Shown: positions 18,216-28,101 of the stretch, one piece after another | Layout: the number at the start of each line of letters is the position of its first letter | How positions within the stretch are numbered: the first letter of the stretch is position 1 | Assembly: GCA_038318385.1 (NCBI GenBank) | Contig: JBBQCD010000001.1 | Location: forward strand, 96,844-160,843 | Length of the DNA: 64,000 nt | DNA from: Schlegelella_A sp038318385 | GTDB taxonomy: Bacteria; Pseudomonadota; Gammaproteobacteria; Burkholderiales; Burkholderiaceae_C | Direction of reading: 5' to 3' | Made by a program: the position numbers and the translations under genes | Notes under the pieces: model-generated | Seen by the model: the letters and a program-made list of their open reading frames with translations, nothing else | Databases searched by the model: none | What the model was told of the DNA's origin: nothing

Positions 18216-18292
18216 TGGTGCGGCTGGCAGGATTCGAACCCACGACCCCTTGGTTCGTAGCCAAGTACTCTATCCAACTGAGCTACAGCCGC
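18216..18292 (-). tRNA. tRNA-Arg (anticodon ACG)
   Basis: A complete 77-nt cloverleaf on the minus strand: acceptor stem GCGGCTG with CAGCCGC, D-arm TAGCTCAGTTGGATAGAG, anticodon stem CTTGG/CCAAG enclosing the loop CTACGAA (anticodon ACG), T-arm with GGTTCGAATCC, discriminator A and encoded CCA. ACG (wobble inosine) reads CGU, CGC and CGA. It is followed by a strong terminator. Confidence 0.97.
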
Positions 18293-18318
18293 CAAGCCTC
18301 GCAGTATATCAGCGGCGA

Positions 18319-19566
18319 TCAGGTCAGCCGGGCGGCGGCCTCGAAGCAGCGCGCAGCGCGCGCCGCGTCGTCCTCCTGCTGGGCCAGACGGGCGAGCGCG
18401 ACCCAGGCGCGACGCCGATGCCCGCCCGAAAGGCCCTCGTCGTCCGCGGCCTGCTGGAGCAGCAACCGCGCCTTGCCCCAGAGCTGGCGCTCGACGAGCG
18501 CCATGCCGGCGGCCAGGGCGATCGACCCGTCGCGCGGGTAGGCTTGCGACGCGGCTTCAAGACGCGGCAACCACTCCGGCCCGAGTCCCGGCACCGCGTC
18601 GGCGAAGGCTTCGGCGACGACGGCCCTGCCGTCGGCACCGAGGGCCTCGAGGTCTTCCCAGAACGGCCGCAGCCAGCCCCGGGCTTCGTCGGGCGCGCCG
18701 AGAGCGATCGCCCGCGCAGCCGCGGCGGCGGCCACGTAGGGATCACGTCGATCGGCGGCGTCGAAGAGCAGCCAGGTCCGGCGCAGCTGCTCGATGTCGT
18801 GCGCCTGGGTCAGCGACTCCGAGGCCAGCGATCGCAGCAGCCCCTGCGCGGCAACCTTCGAGAACCCCTGGTGCTTGACGAGCATGCGTGCGGTCTTCAG
18901 CGCATCGTGCGGCTGACCGCCGAATTTCGCAGCCTGCAGTTTCAGGCGCAGCGCATGGGTGCGCCGGGCCACGCCGAGCGGCAGATCGTTCAGCAGCTCG
19001 AGCGCGCGCGGCGCATCTCGATCGTCGAGGGCCCACTCCGCGGCGAGCAGCCGCGCACCCTCCTCCGCCGAACGCGCCGCGATGCTGCGCCGCGACAGGT
19101 CGAGAGCGGCGCCCAGCTCCTCGTCGCGGGTCGCGCGGTCCTGGAGTCGGTGCGCGCTGCCGGCCGCGAGCAGGTGGGCCAGCACGGTGAACTCGTTGTC
19201 CTGGGCCAGGTCGGGCGTGTCGACCTGGATCGCCAGCGCGCGCTGTGCCGCCTTCTGCGCCCGGCTGTAGCGTCCGCCGAAATACTGCGCCAGTGCGTCG
19301 CGCAGCGCCGCCTGGGCCGTGCGGTCGCGGCGCGCGACGCGCCATTCGCGTGCCCGGCGCGGCAACCCGGTCAGCGCATTCACGCCCTGGATCAGCGCCA
19401 CCAGCAGGAAGCAGGTGCCGAAGAGCAGCAGCAGGAAGAGGTTCAGCGACATGTCAAGGCGCCAGGCACCCGAGTAGAACGTCACGAGCCCGTCGTTCGT
19501 GCCGAGCGTCGTGGCCGCCACCACGGCCACGCCGAACAGCAGGATGAACCAGATGGCCGTGCGCAT
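18319..19566 (-). CDS. hemY: HemY-like membrane TPR protein of the heme gene cluster
   Basis: The proteobacterial HemY of hem operons is not the Gram-positive oxidase but an inner-membrane TPR protein of unknown exact role in tetrapyrrole metabolism. Two membrane helices open the protein (residues 3-22 and 38-62), followed by the HemY_N region with RRAREWRVARRDR and about 300 residues of alanine-rich helical repeats. It is the last gene of hemC-hemD-hemX-hemY, starting 73 bases after hemX. Confidence 0.9.
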   Translation of the reverse strand: MRTAIWFILLFGVAVVAATTLGTNDGLVTFYSGAWRLDMSLNLFLLLLFGTCFLLVALIQGVNALTGLPRRAREWRVARRDRTAQAALRDALAQYFGGRYSRAQKAAQRALAIQVDTPDLAQDNEFTVLAHLLAAGSAHRLQDRATRDEELGAALDLSRRSIAARSAEEGARLLAAEWALDDRDAPRALELLNDLPLGVARRTHALRLKLQAAKFGGQPHDALKTARMLVKHQGFSKVAAQGLLRSLASESLTQAHDIEQLRRTWLLFDAADRRDPYVAAAAAARAIALGAPDEARGWLRPFWEDLEALGADGRAVVAEAFADAVPGLGPEWLPRLEAASQAYPRDGSIALAAGMALVERQLWGKARLLLQQAADDEGLSGGHRRRAWVALARLAQQEDDAARAARCFEAAARLT

Positions 19567-19639
19567 CAGGCCACGCTCCAGGCCGACACGTGCCGGACGA
19601 CGCGCCGCACGCCGCCGCAGGCCGCCGCCGCGCGCCGGC

Positions 19640-20752
19640 TCACCGCCCGGCCTCGGCCGCCGCCAGCGCCGCCAGCGTGTCGTCGGGCCGGGGCACGCCG
19701 CCCTGGCGCGCCTGCGCCGAGATCTGGCGCAGCAGTTCGGTGGCCAGTGCCGTGCGCCGGGAACCGCGCTCGAAGTAGCGATCGAGGGCGGCGAGCGCCA
19801 CCTGCAGGTCGCTTTGCGCGGTGTCGAACTGCCGGCTGAGCAACGCCAGACGCGCGTTCAGCAGCCGCAGCTTCAGGTTCTCGCGCAGGAAGAACCCCTG
19901 CTCGGGGGCCAGCAGCGCCGCATCGGGCGAGTCGATCCGCGAAACCCGCACCAGCGACCGCACTTCGTCCCAGGCCTGGAGCAGGAAGCGTTCGGCGACG
20001 GCCTCGACATGGCCCAGCCATTGCGGCTCCCAGCTGCCACTCGCGCCAGCCGCACTGGGCGCGGCCTGCGGGCGCGCGGCGGCCCGCGGCGGCTCGCCCC
20101 GAAGGGGACTCGCCGCCGAGAGCAGAGGCAGGTCGTCGATCATGCGGTTGGCCTGGTCGAGCTTGATCGCGAGGGTCGCGACGTCGGCGACGCCTGCAGA
20201 CCGCACGCGGTCGAGGTCGCGGGCGATGGCGCGCCGCACGCCTTCGAGTCGCGGCTGGTTGTAGCGCGCCAGGCGCTCGTCGCTCTGCTTGAGAGCCACG
20301 ACCAGCGGCTCGGCACTGCCGGTGATCGCCGTCTGCTGGAGGGCGACCCGGATTCCGGCTTCGATGTCGACCAGCAGGTTCTCGTCGCGCGAGCGCGAGA
20401 GGGACTGCATCAACTCCTCGAGCTGGGTGCGCTGCATCGCCACCTCGGCGACCTTCGCCTCGAGCAGCGCAACCTTGGCGGCCGCCTCACGCGTGCTTTC
20501 CAGGGCCTGCTTGCCGAACAGTCGGGCCTCTGCCGACTGCCCGGCACTGTCCTGCTGACGTTGCACGAGTTCGTGCTCGATGCGGCGTACGCGCTGATCG
20601 GCCTTCCAGGCCAGCCACAGGCTGCCGAAAGCGACCAGGCCGAGCAGGACGGCAACGATCCAGACCACGCGCCATGGCGTGAGGCGCTCGGAGGGCGTGG
20701 GGACCAGTACGGCGGTCGGCGAGTCGGTGTGGGGCGTGGGCGCGTCGTTCAC
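19640..20752 (-). CDS. hemX: HemX-like membrane protein (annotated uroporphyrinogen-III methyltransferase-like)
   Basis: A short cytoplasmic N-terminus, one membrane helix (about residues 28-50, WRVVWIVAVLLGLVAFGSLWLA), then a coiled-coil and helical region in the periplasm (EALLEAKVAEVAMQRTQLEEL type) and the HemX domain with LRLLNARLALLSRQFDTAQSD. Despite the usual database name it lacks methyltransferase motifs. The start is the GTG at 20752, which overlaps the TGA of hemD (GTGA); the frame continues upstream but that part reads out of the hemD tail. Length 370 aa is normal. Confidence 0.9.
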   Translation of the reverse strand: MNDAPTPHTDSPTAVLVPTPSERLTPWRVVWIVAVLLGLVAFGSLWLAWKADQRVRRIEHELVQRQQDSAGQSAEARLFGKQALESTREAAAKVALLEAKVAEVAMQRTQLEELMQSLSRSRDENLLVDIEAGIRVALQQTAITGSAEPLVVALKQSDERLARYNQPRLEGVRRAIARDLDRVRSAGVADVATLAIKLDQANRMIDDLPLLSAASPLRGEPPRAAARPQAAPSAAGASGSWEPQWLGHVEAVAERFLLQAWDEVRSLVRVSRIDSPDAALLAPEQGFFLRENLKLRLLNARLALLSRQFDTAQSDLQVALAALDRYFERGSRRTALATELLRQISAQARQGGVPRPDDTLAALAAAEAGR

Positions 20753-21525
20753 GATCGCATCGATTGTATGCAGGCGACCACGCTCGCCAGCGCCGGCCGG
20801 CACGGCGTCACGCGTGCGAATCCGGCCTCGCGCGCGCGCTGCGCGATGCGCGGATGCGTCGCCACGGCGGCGGCGTCGCGCCACGGCTCGGCAGGCGCGA
20901 GGCCGCCGCCGGCCACACGTGCCACCAGGTGCCCGATCGCCTCGGAGCTGCTGAAGAGCCAGAGGTGCCGACGCGGGTCGGCGATCGCCTCGCGCAGCAA
21001 TCGATCGGTGGCGCCATCGACGCCGGGTGCGCCGCGGGTATAGCTCGACAACACGTCGACGGTGGCGCCCCGCTCGCGCAGGCGAGCACCCAGGAAGTCG
21101 CGACCGCCGGTTCCGCGCACGGCCAGCACGGAGGCGCTCTCCCAGTCGTCCCCTGCGAGGCGGGCCCAGAGCGCCTCAGAATCGAACTGCGGCGCGTCCG
21201 CCGCGGGCTCGACGACGAGCGCCGCAGGCACGCCGCGGGCAGCGAGCGCGGCGCTGGTTCCGGGTCCGGGCGATGCCGCACGAACTTGCGCAGGCCAGGA
21301 CGGTCCGGGGGGCGCGGCGTCGAAGAAGGCGTCGACCGCGTTCGGGCTGACGAAGACCACCAGCTGCCTCGCAGCGAGCGTGGACCACGCGGCATTCACA
21401 GCCGCGGGGTCCGGAGGCGGCCCGATCTCTATCAGCGGCAGCGCGACTGCGTCGATCCGGTGCGCCTGCAGGCGCTCGACCCATTCGGCCGCCTGCGCGA
21501 GCGGTCGTGTGACGAGGACCCGCAT
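20749..21525 (-). CDS. hemD: Uroporphyrinogen-III synthase
   Basis: HemD closes and inverts ring D of hydroxymethylbilane to form uroporphyrinogen III. The 258-residue protein starts MRVLVTRPLAQAAEWVERL and shows the family's VFVSPNAVDAFF, VLAVRGTGGRDFLGARLRERG and SSEAIGHLV-type blocks. The sequence of this enzyme is poorly conserved, but position between hemC and hemX confirms it. It begins eight bases after hemC ends. Confidence 0.95.
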   Translation of the reverse strand: MRVLVTRPLAQAAEWVERLQAHRIDAVALPLIEIGPPPDPAAVNAAWSTLAARQLVVFVSPNAVDAFFDAAPPGPSWPAQVRAASPGPGTSAALAARGVPAALVVEPAADAPQFDSEALWARLAGDDWESASVLAVRGTGGRDFLGARLRERGATVDVLSSYTRGAPGVDGATDRLLREAIADPRRHLWLFSSSEAIGHLVARVAGGGLAPAEPWRDAAAVATHPRIAQRAREAGFARVTPCRPALASVVACIQSMRS

Positions 21526-21532
21526 GCGCCGC

Positions 21533-22465
21533 TCAGCCGGCGGCGAGCAGGTACGCGGCCCCGCCTTGCTGCTGCAGGATCGCCGCGGCGCGGCGGCCGA
21601 GCGCCTCGGCTGCGGGCTCGTCGACGACCACGGCCTGCGCCCGCGCACGCAGCAGCGGCGCGGCCGGCTGCTGCGAATGCCCCAGGGCGGCGTCGATCAC
21701 GAGTTCGTCGCCCTGCCAGGTGGCGTGCGCGGCCAGCGGCATGCTGCAGCTGCCGCCGAGCGTGCGCGAGACCGCGCGCTCCGCGGCGGTGGCGAGCGCC
21801 GTCGGGGGGTGCGCGAGCGTTCCCAAGCGTTGCCGCAGCGCCGGATCATCCGCGCGCACCTCGATCGCCAGCGCGCCCTGTCCGGCGCACGGCAGCATGC
21901 GACCGGGCTCGAAGCAACCGCGGATACGGGCACCGGCGCCGAGGCGTATCAGCCCTGCGGCAGCGAGCACGATCGCGTCGCACAGGCCCTCGTCGAGCTT
22001 GCGCAGCCGGGTGTCGAGATTGCCGCGCAGCGGCACGATGCGCAGGTCCGGACGCAGCGCGAGCAACTGCACCACCCGGCGCAGGCTGGAGGTGCCGACG
22101 CTCGCACCTTGTGGGAGTTCGTCGAGATCGGCATGCCGGTTCGAGACGAAGGCGTCACGCGGATCCTCGCGCTCGAGGACCGCCGCCAGCGCGAAACCGG
22201 ACGGCAGGTCCATCGGCACGTCCTTGAGCGAATGCACCGCAAGCTGGGCACGACCGTCGGCGAGCGCCGTCTCCAGCTCCTTGACGAACAGGCCCTTGCC
22301 GCCGACCTTGGCGAGCGTGCGATCGAGGATCTGGTCGCCCCGGGTCGTCATCGCCAGCAACTCGACCGTGGCACCGAGACGGTCCTGCACCAGGGCGCGC
22401 ACATGCTCGGCCTGCCAGAGCGCCAGGCGGCTCTCGCGGGTCGCGATGATCAGCGCTGGCGGCAT
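21533..22465 (-). CDS. hemC: Porphobilinogen deaminase (hydroxymethylbilane synthase)
   Basis: HemC polymerises four porphobilinogens into hydroxymethylbilane on a dipyrromethane cofactor. Family blocks present are ATRESRLALWQAEHV, GGKGLFVKELE, AVHSLKDVPMDLPSGF, SVGTSSLRR, RGNLDTRLRKL and the cofactor-binding cysteine in LGGSCSMPLAAHA (about residue 240). Length 310 aa is typical. It heads the hemCDXY operon and is divergent from ppc across about 84 bases. Confidence 0.98.
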   Translation of the reverse strand: MPPALIIATRESRLALWQAEHVRALVQDRLGATVELLAMTTRGDQILDRTLAKVGGKGLFVKELETALADGRAQLAVHSLKDVPMDLPSGFALAAVLEREDPRDAFVSNRHADLDELPQGASVGTSSLRRVVQLLALRPDLRIVPLRGNLDTRLRKLDEGLCDAIVLAAAGLIRLGAGARIRGCFEPGRMLPCAGQGALAIEVRADDPALRQRLGTLAHPPTALATAAERAVSRTLGGSCSMPLAAHATWQGDELVIDAALGHSQQPAAPLLRARAQAVVVDEPAAEALGRRAAAILQQQGGAAYLLAAG

Positions 22466-22549
22466 CGCACGATGCTAGCAGGCGCGCGTCTTGCGAGCCC
22501 CCGGCGGGCGGCCGTCGCGCGCGACGCCAGCCGCCACAATGGAGACTCG

Positions 22550-25411
22550 ATGACGACTGCACGCCCCCGCCCCGCACCACCCGCAAAATCATCGCGCCCC
22601 GCACGCCCCGGCTTCGAACGGCGCCAGTCCGGCGTCGCCGACAAGGACGCTCCGCTGGTCGACGACATCCGCCTCCTCGGTCGGATCCTCGGCGACGTGA
22701 TCCACGAGCAGGAGGGCGCCGCTGCTTATGAGCTGGTCGAGCGCGTGCGCCAGCTGGCGGTGGCCTATCGGATCAAGCGCGATGCCCGCGCCGGCCGGGC
22801 GCTGGACCGGCTGCTGAAGGGCCTGAGCGGCGACCAGACTGTCAGCGTCATCCGCGCCTTCAGCTACTTCTCCCACCTCGCCAACATCGCCGAGGACCGG
22901 CACCACGTGCGTCGCCGCGAGTACCACGAGCGCCAGGGCCACCTCCAGGAAGGCTCGCTGGCAATGACGTTCGAGCGCCTCGCCCGCAGCGGCGTCTCGC
23001 CGGACAGCGTCGCCGAGACGCTCGCCCACGCCTGGATATCGCCCGTCCTGACGGCGCATCCGACCGAGGTGCAGAGGAAGAGCATCCTCGATGCCGAACA
23101 CGCGATCGCCAGCCTGGTTGAAGAACGCGACCGGCTCGGCGCGCGCGATCTTGCCCGCAACACCGTGCACCTGCGCGCCCGCGTGACCCAGCTCTGGCAG
23201 ACGCGGGTGCTGCGGGCGTCCCGGTTGACGGTCGCCGACGAGATCGAGAACGCACTCAGCTACTACCGCACGACCTTCCTGGCGCAGGTGCCGCGCCTGT
23301 ATCAGGAGATCGAGGAGGCGCTTCCCGGCTGCGAGATCGCGAGCTTCTTCCGGATGGGCAGCTGGATCGGCGGCGACCGCGACGGCAATCCGTTCGTGAC
23401 CGCCGAGACATTGCGCATGGCCTTCGCCCGCCAGAGCGAGACCGTGCTGCGCTTCTACCTCACCGAACTGCACGAGCTCGGCGCCGCGCTGTCGATCTCG
23501 GCGACGCTGTGCCCGGTGACGCCGGAGCTGCAGGCGCTTGCCGACGGTGCCGCCGACCCCAACGTGCACCGCGACGACGAACCCTACCGGCGCGCCCTCG
23601 TCGGCATGTACGCGCGGCTGGCGGCGACCTTGCACGCCCTCACCGGCACCGAGGCCCTGCGCCACGCGGTCGCGCCGCGCGACGCCTACGCCTCGGCCGC
23701 GGAGTTCCTCGCCGACCTGCGCGTGATCGACGCGTCGCTGCGCCTGAATCACGCCACCGCGCTCACCGGCCCGCGGCTGGCACCGCTGATTCGCGCGGTC
23801 CAGGTGTTCGGCTTCCACCTCGCCACCGTCGACCTGCGGCAGAGCTCGGACAAGCACGAGGCGGTGATCGCCGAGCTGCTGAAGGTCGCGCGGATCGAAT
23901 CCGACTACCGCGCGCTCGACGAGACCGCAAGGCGCACCCTGCTGCTGCGCCTGCTCGACGATGCGCGCGCGCTGCGCGTCGTCGCCAGCGTCGAACCACT
24001 GCCCTATGGCGAGCTCACGCGCTCCGAGCTGGCGATCTTCGAGACCGCGGTCGAGATGCTGCGCCGCTACGGGCGCGAGGCGCTGCGCCACTGCATCATC
24101 TCGCACGCCGAATCGGTGAGCGACCTGCTCGAAGTGCTGCTGCTGCTGAAGGAAGTGGGCCTGATGCGCGGCACGCTCACCGGCGGCGCTGTCACCGACC
24201 TGATCGTATCGCCGCTGTTCGAGACCATCGCCGACCTGCGCCAGGCCGAGCCGATCATGCGCGAGTTCTATGCGCTGCCCGGCATCGCCGCGATGATCAG
24301 CGCCTCGGGTGCCGAACAGGACGTGATGCTCGGCTACAGCGACAGCAACAAGGACGGCGGCGCCTTCACCAGCAACTGGGAGCTCTACCGCGCGGAGATC
24401 GCCCTGGTCGGGCTGTTCGCACAGTTGCGCGCGCAGCACGGCATCGCGCTTCGACTCTTCCATGGGCGCGGCGGCACGGTCGGCCGGGGCGGCGGCCCGA
24501 GCTACCAGGCCATCCTCGCCCAGCCGCCCGGCACCGTGAACGGGCAGATCCGCCTGACCGAGCAGGGCGAGGTGATCGCCTCCAAGTACGCCCACCCCGA
24601 GATCGGGCGCCGCAACCTCGAGACCCTGGTCGCGGCAACGCTCGAGGCGACCCTGCTGCAGGCCACTCGCGGCGCGCCACGCGCCTTCCACGAAGCCGCC
24701 GAGGCGATCAGCGCGGCGAGCATGGCGGCCTACCGCAAGCTCGTCTACGAAACGCCGGGCTTCACCGAATACTTCTACGACGCCACGCCGATCCGCGAGA
24801 TCGCCGAACTCAACATCGGCTCGCGCCCACCGTCGCGCGCCCGCCCCGACGCCGGCCTGCCGTCGATCGCCGACCTGCGCGCGATCCCGTGGAGCTTCAG
24901 CTGGGGGCAATGCCGGGTGAGCCTGCCGGGCTGGTTCGGATTCGGCACGGCGATCGAAAGCTGGCTCGGCAGCGATGCGGCACTGCGCGCGTCGCGGCTT
25001 GCGCTGCTGCAGCGCATGCACCGGCAGTGGCCGTTCTTCCGGACGCTGCTGTCGAACCTCGACATGGTGCTGGCCAAGAGCGATCTCGGCATTGCCGCGC
25101 GCTACGTCGAGCTGGTCGAGGACAAGCGCAGCGGCCGTCGCATCTTCGCCGCGATCCGCGCCGAATGGGACCTGACCGACGCCGCGGTCGCCCTCATCAC
25201 CGGGGAGACCAAGCGTCTCAGCGCCAATCCGAGCCTGGCGCGCTCGATCGAGCATCGCTTCCCGTATCTCGACCCGCTGAACCACCTCCAGGTCGAACTG
25301 ATGCGGCGCTTCCGACAACGTCGGGCCCGCGATCCCGGCAATGCCCGGGTGCAGCGCGGCATCCACATCTCGATCAACGGTCTGGCGGCGGGACTGCGAA
25401 ATACCGGCTGA
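22550..25411 (+). CDS. ppc: Phosphoenolpyruvate carboxylase
   Basis: This anaplerotic enzyme carboxylates PEP to oxaloacetate. The 953-residue length, the N-terminal catalytic-type motif VLTAHPTEVQRKSI (about residues 165-178), GSWIGGDRDGNPFVT, the VMLGYSDSNKDGG block and the PEP-site loop FHGRGGTVGRGGGP are all present, and the C-terminus ends NGLAAGLRNTG as in the family. The ATG at 22550 was chosen for a good GGAG and family length; the open frame extends far upstream only by chance. A proline- and arginine-rich leader of about 25 residues precedes the conserved part. Confidence 0.98.
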   Translation: MTTARPRPAPPAKSSRPARPGFERRQSGVADKDAPLVDDIRLLGRILGDVIHEQEGAAAYELVERVRQLAVAYRIKRDARAGRALDRLLKGLSGDQTVSVIRAFSYFSHLANIAEDRHHVRRREYHERQGHLQEGSLAMTFERLARSGVSPDSVAETLAHAWISPVLTAHPTEVQRKSILDAEHAIASLVEERDRLGARDLARNTVHLRARVTQLWQTRVLRASRLTVADEIENALSYYRTTFLAQVPRLYQEIEEALPGCEIASFFRMGSWIGGDRDGNPFVTAETLRMAFARQSETVLRFYLTELHELGAALSISATLCPVTPELQALADGAADPNVHRDDEPYRRALVGMYARLAATLHALTGTEALRHAVAPRDAYASAAEFLADLRVIDASLRLNHATALTGPRLAPLIRAVQVFGFHLATVDLRQSSDKHEAVIAELLKVARIESDYRALDETARRTLLLRLLDDARALRVVASVEPLPYGELTRSELAIFETAVEMLRRYGREALRHCIISHAESVSDLLEVLLLLKEVGLMRGTLTGGAVTDLIVSPLFETIADLRQAEPIMREFYALPGIAAMISASGAEQDVMLGYSDSNKDGGAFTSNWELYRAEIALVGLFAQLRAQHGIALRLFHGRGGTVGRGGGPSYQAILAQPPGTVNGQIRLTEQGEVIASKYAHPEIGRRNLETLVAATLEATLLQATRGAPRAFHEAAEAISAASMAAYRKLVYETPGFTEYFYDATPIREIAELNIGSRPPSRARPDAGLPSIADLRAIPWSFSWGQCRVSLPGWFGFGTAIESWLGSDAALRASRLALLQRMHRQWPFFRTLLSNLDMVLAKSDLGIAARYVELVEDKRSGRRIFAAIRAEWDLTDAAVALITGETKRLSANPSLARSIEHRFPYLDPLNHLQVELMRRFRQRRARDPGNARVQRGIHISINGLAAGLRNTG

Positions 25412-25506
25412 GTCCGGCCGTCCCGAGAGCGACGCATGCCCGTTCCGTCGCGAAACAGAGGTCTGGTCCGCTTGACGGGGGACGCTGCCTCAGGCACAAC
25501 CCCTCC

Positions 25507-25926
25507 ATGCTGTTGCTTCGCATGCTGGTCGCCAGCGCCGTCTGGGTGGTGGCGACTGCGGGTTGGGCCCGCGAACAGGTCCGCGCAGAGGCAGCGGCGG
25601 GCGCCACGGCCATCGAGAACTGCGTCGACCGCCGGCCGATCCGGTTTCGCACCGACGAGCGCCGCGTCGTCCTCGACGCCGCCGACGCCGCCACGGTCAG
25701 CGCGGCGCTGAGCCGGCGGTATCCGGTACTCGAACGCGATGGCCTGGCGCCGCAGCGCATCATGCTGTGGCACAAGGCCGGCCGCGACTGGCTCTATGTC
25801 GCCTTGCTCGAGAACCCGGACAAGCCCGCCGACGTCTGCTTCACCGCCACGTTCGTCGCCGGTCGGGTCGACGTGACGGGCGTGCTGCTGGTGAAGTATT
25901 TCGGGGCCGCGCCGGCAAGCGACTGA
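25507..25926 (+). CDS. Small predicted secreted protein, unknown function
   Basis: A 139-residue product with a signal peptide (LLLRMLVASAVWVVATAGWA) and a mature part of about 115 residues that contains two cysteines (NCVDRR and DVCFTATF), which may form a disulphide bond. No family was recognised. It lies 95 bases after ppc on the same strand and is convergent with the LytTR regulator. Confidence 0.65.
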   Translation: MLLLRMLVASAVWVVATAGWAREQVRAEAAAGATAIENCVDRRPIRFRTDERRVVLDAADAATVSAALSRRYPVLERDGLAPQRIMLWHKAGRDWLYVALLENPDKPADVCFTATFVAGRVDVTGVLLVKYFGAAPASD

Positions 25927-25975
25927 CCACGCGGGCCCACGCCTGCCCCCTGGACGAGGCGCGTCCTGGCGAGCG

Positions 25976-26770
25976 CTACTGCCGGCCGACCGCGACCAGC
26001 GCCTCGCGGACCGCGGCGACCTGGCGCCTCGACACCGCAAGCCATTCCTCGACCGGGGTCACGCACACCGCCCAGGCCTCACCGCCGTCCTCGTCGCCCT
26101 CGCCCAGCACGATGCGCCGCTCCAGCGTACGCACGGCCTTGCGCGCGACCAGCGCATTGCGGTGGACGCGCAGGAAGCGCGGACCGAGCCGGTCTTCGAG
26201 CTCGGACAGGGACTCGTCGAGAACGTAGGTGTGGCTCGGGGTGCGCAAGGTGACGTACTTCAGTTCGGCCTTGAGGTAGAGCACTTCGGGGATCGGCACG
26301 CGGATCACACGGCCGCGATCGCTGACGATCAGCACCGGCGTGTCGCTCTCGACCGGCGCCGGCGCCGGCTCCTCGCGCGCAATTGCCATCCGCTGGGCCA
26401 CTCGCTGCAGCGCCGCCTGCAGGCGTTCGCGCCGCACCGGCTTGGTGACGTAGTCGACCGCGTCGAGATCGAACGCGCGCACCGCGTGCTCGGCGTGCGC
26501 GGTGACGAAGACCACCGCCGGCGACTGCGGCTGGCGGCGCAGTTCCGCGGCGAGCTCGGTGCCGTCGCGCCCGGGCATCTGGATGTCGAGCAGCAGCACG
26601 TCGCATTGCTGCGTGGCCAGCCAGACATGCGCCTGCGAGGCGTTGGCGGCCTCGCCGACCACAGTGGCGCGCGGTTCGGCGCATTCGTTGACGAGTCCAC
26701 GCAGGCGCAGGCGCGCCAGCTCCTCGTCGTCGACCAGCAGGACCCGCAGGCCCTTCGGGGATTCCATCAT
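25976..26770 (-). CDS. LytTR-type response regulator (AlgR-like)
   Basis: Receiver domain at residues 8-125 (VLLVDDEELARLRL, acceptor Asp in VLLLDIQMPGRDG, Lys in DYVTKPVRRE) and a C-terminal LytTR DNA-binding domain with YLKAELKYVTLRT and FLRVHRNALVA. The gene is paired with the kinase that precedes it by 16 bases. In pseudomonads the corresponding AlgZ/AlgR pair also sits between argH and hemC, so the gene order here is ancestral, with ppc between. The first of two consecutive ATG codons (26770) has AGGAG five bases upstream. Confidence 0.92.
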   Translation of the reverse strand: MMESPKGLRVLLVDDEELARLRLRGLVNECAEPRATVVGEAANASQAHVWLATQQCDVLLLDIQMPGRDGTELAAELRRQPQSPAVVFVTAHAEHAVRAFDLDAVDYVTKPVRRERLQAALQRVAQRMAIAREEPAPAPVESDTPVLIVSDRGRVIRVPIPEVLYLKAELKYVTLRTPSHTYVLDESLSELEDRLGPRFLRVHRNALVARKAVRTLERRIVLGEGDEDGGEAWAVCVTPVEEWLAVSRRQVAAVREALVAVGRQ

Positions 26771-26786
26771 CTCGACTCCTACGTGC

Positions 26787-27941
26787 TCACAGTGGCACCA
26801 CGATCTGGACATGAAAGGCGTCCGGCCCGCGCCGCGCGTCGAACTGCGCGGCGACGTCGTGCATCAGCCGCAGCCGTTCGCGCACGTTCTTCAGCGCCAT
26901 GCCGTTGCCGGGTCGCGACGGCGCCTTCGGAACGCTGTTGGCGATCGAGACCACCGCGCGACCGTGCCTGACCCGCGTTCGAACGCGGATCGCGCCACCC
27001 GCATCGGCCGGCTCGACCCCATGGCGCACGGCGTTCTCGACCAGCGGCTGCAACAGCAACGGCGGCATCCGCGCCGCGTCCGCACCGGGATCGATGTCCC
27101 ACGTCACCTGCAGGCGATCGCCGAACCGGATCTGCTCGATCGCGAGGTAGCGACGCGCCAGCTCGACCTCCTCGGCCAGCGTCACCGATTCGCCGCTGTC
27201 GGTGATGGCGACTCGAAACAGCTCGGCCAGGTCCTCGAGCACGCGTTCGGCACGCGCCGGGTCGAGGCGCACCAGCGCCAGGGCGGTGTTGAGGGTGTTG
27301 AAGAGGAAATGCGGACGGATGCGCGACTGCAGTTCCGCCAGCCGGGCCTTGGTCTCGGCCGGCAGGGTGGCCTTGGCACGAAGCTGGAGCCACTGGAACA
27401 TCACCGCTGCCAGCGCCGCGCCCGCGAGCGCCGGCCCCACCCAGCCGTCCGGCTGGGCCATCAGCGTATCGGGCATCAGGGCACCGCCCGCCATGGCGGA
27501 GATGCCGCCGGCCAGCGCGCCGAGCGTCGGCATCGCGATCCACTGCCCGCCCGCCGGCAACTCACCGAGCGGTCGCTTCAAGCCGCAGGCGACGAGCAGC
27601 CAGAGGAGGAGTGCCGGCATGGCGACGCTGGAGCCGATCGCCCCCAGCGACAGCCAGGCCTTGAAGCTGCGGGCGTTGAAGGCCACGCCCACCAGCAGCA
27701 CGAGATGCACGAACAGCAGGGCGCGCAGCACCAGGCCGGAATGGCAGAGGTCAAAGGCCGACGCGGCTCCGCGGCGCACCGGGGAGGCGTCACCGGCGGC
27801 GTCGAAGACGGTCGGTCCGAACCCGGTCGTGCCGAAACCGGTCGTGCGCGTATCGCCCGACAGACGCGGCGGCACCTTCGAGCCGCCGCTGCGCGTCCAC
27901 ACCGGCGGCACGGCTTGCTCGGTGCGCGGCGCCGCGGCCAT
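26787..27941 (-). CDS. LytS/AlgZ-type sensor histidine kinase
   Basis: An N-terminal cytoplasmic tail of about 65 residues with a short repeat (TTGFG TTGFG), four predicted membrane helices (about 68-175), then the His_kinase domain with the phosphorylated His in RIRPHFLFNTLNTAL and the ATPase N-box PLLLQPLVENAVRHG. Such kinases lack the classic HisKA dimerisation box. It precedes its LytTR regulator in the same operon. The gene is divergent from argH across about 160 bases. Confidence 0.92.
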   Translation of the reverse strand: MAAAPRTEQAVPPVWTRSGGSKVPPRLSGDTRTTGFGTTGFGPTVFDAAGDASPVRRGAASAFDLCHSGLVLRALLFVHLVLLVGVAFNARSFKAWLSLGAIGSSVAMPALLLWLLVACGLKRPLGELPAGGQWIAMPTLGALAGGISAMAGGALMPDTLMAQPDGWVGPALAGAALAAVMFQWLQLRAKATLPAETKARLAELQSRIRPHFLFNTLNTALALVRLDPARAERVLEDLAELFRVAITDSGESVTLAEEVELARRYLAIEQIRFGDRLQVTWDIDPGADAARMPPLLLQPLVENAVRHGVEPADAGGAIRVRTRVRHGRAVVSIANSVPKAPSRPGNGMALKNVRERLRLMHDVAAQFDARRGPDAFHVQIVVPL

Positions 27942-28101
27942 TCAGGTGCGGCCCGCCGATAGAATCGGGCGGCAGTGCATTGGCGGGATTGTCACCAAGT
28001 CCGCAGCCTGTGCGTCGCCCGTGAGGCTCCGCCCGCCCCTGCCGTGTGCGATGCGCACGCTGCGAGCGCAGTCCGAGCGCCCTCCGAGTCCTGGAAACCA
28101 C

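Noticed and set aside
22589..25366. A 925-codon open frame on the minus strand over ppc
   Set aside because: Antisense to a clear PEP carboxylase, with no recognisable protein pattern.
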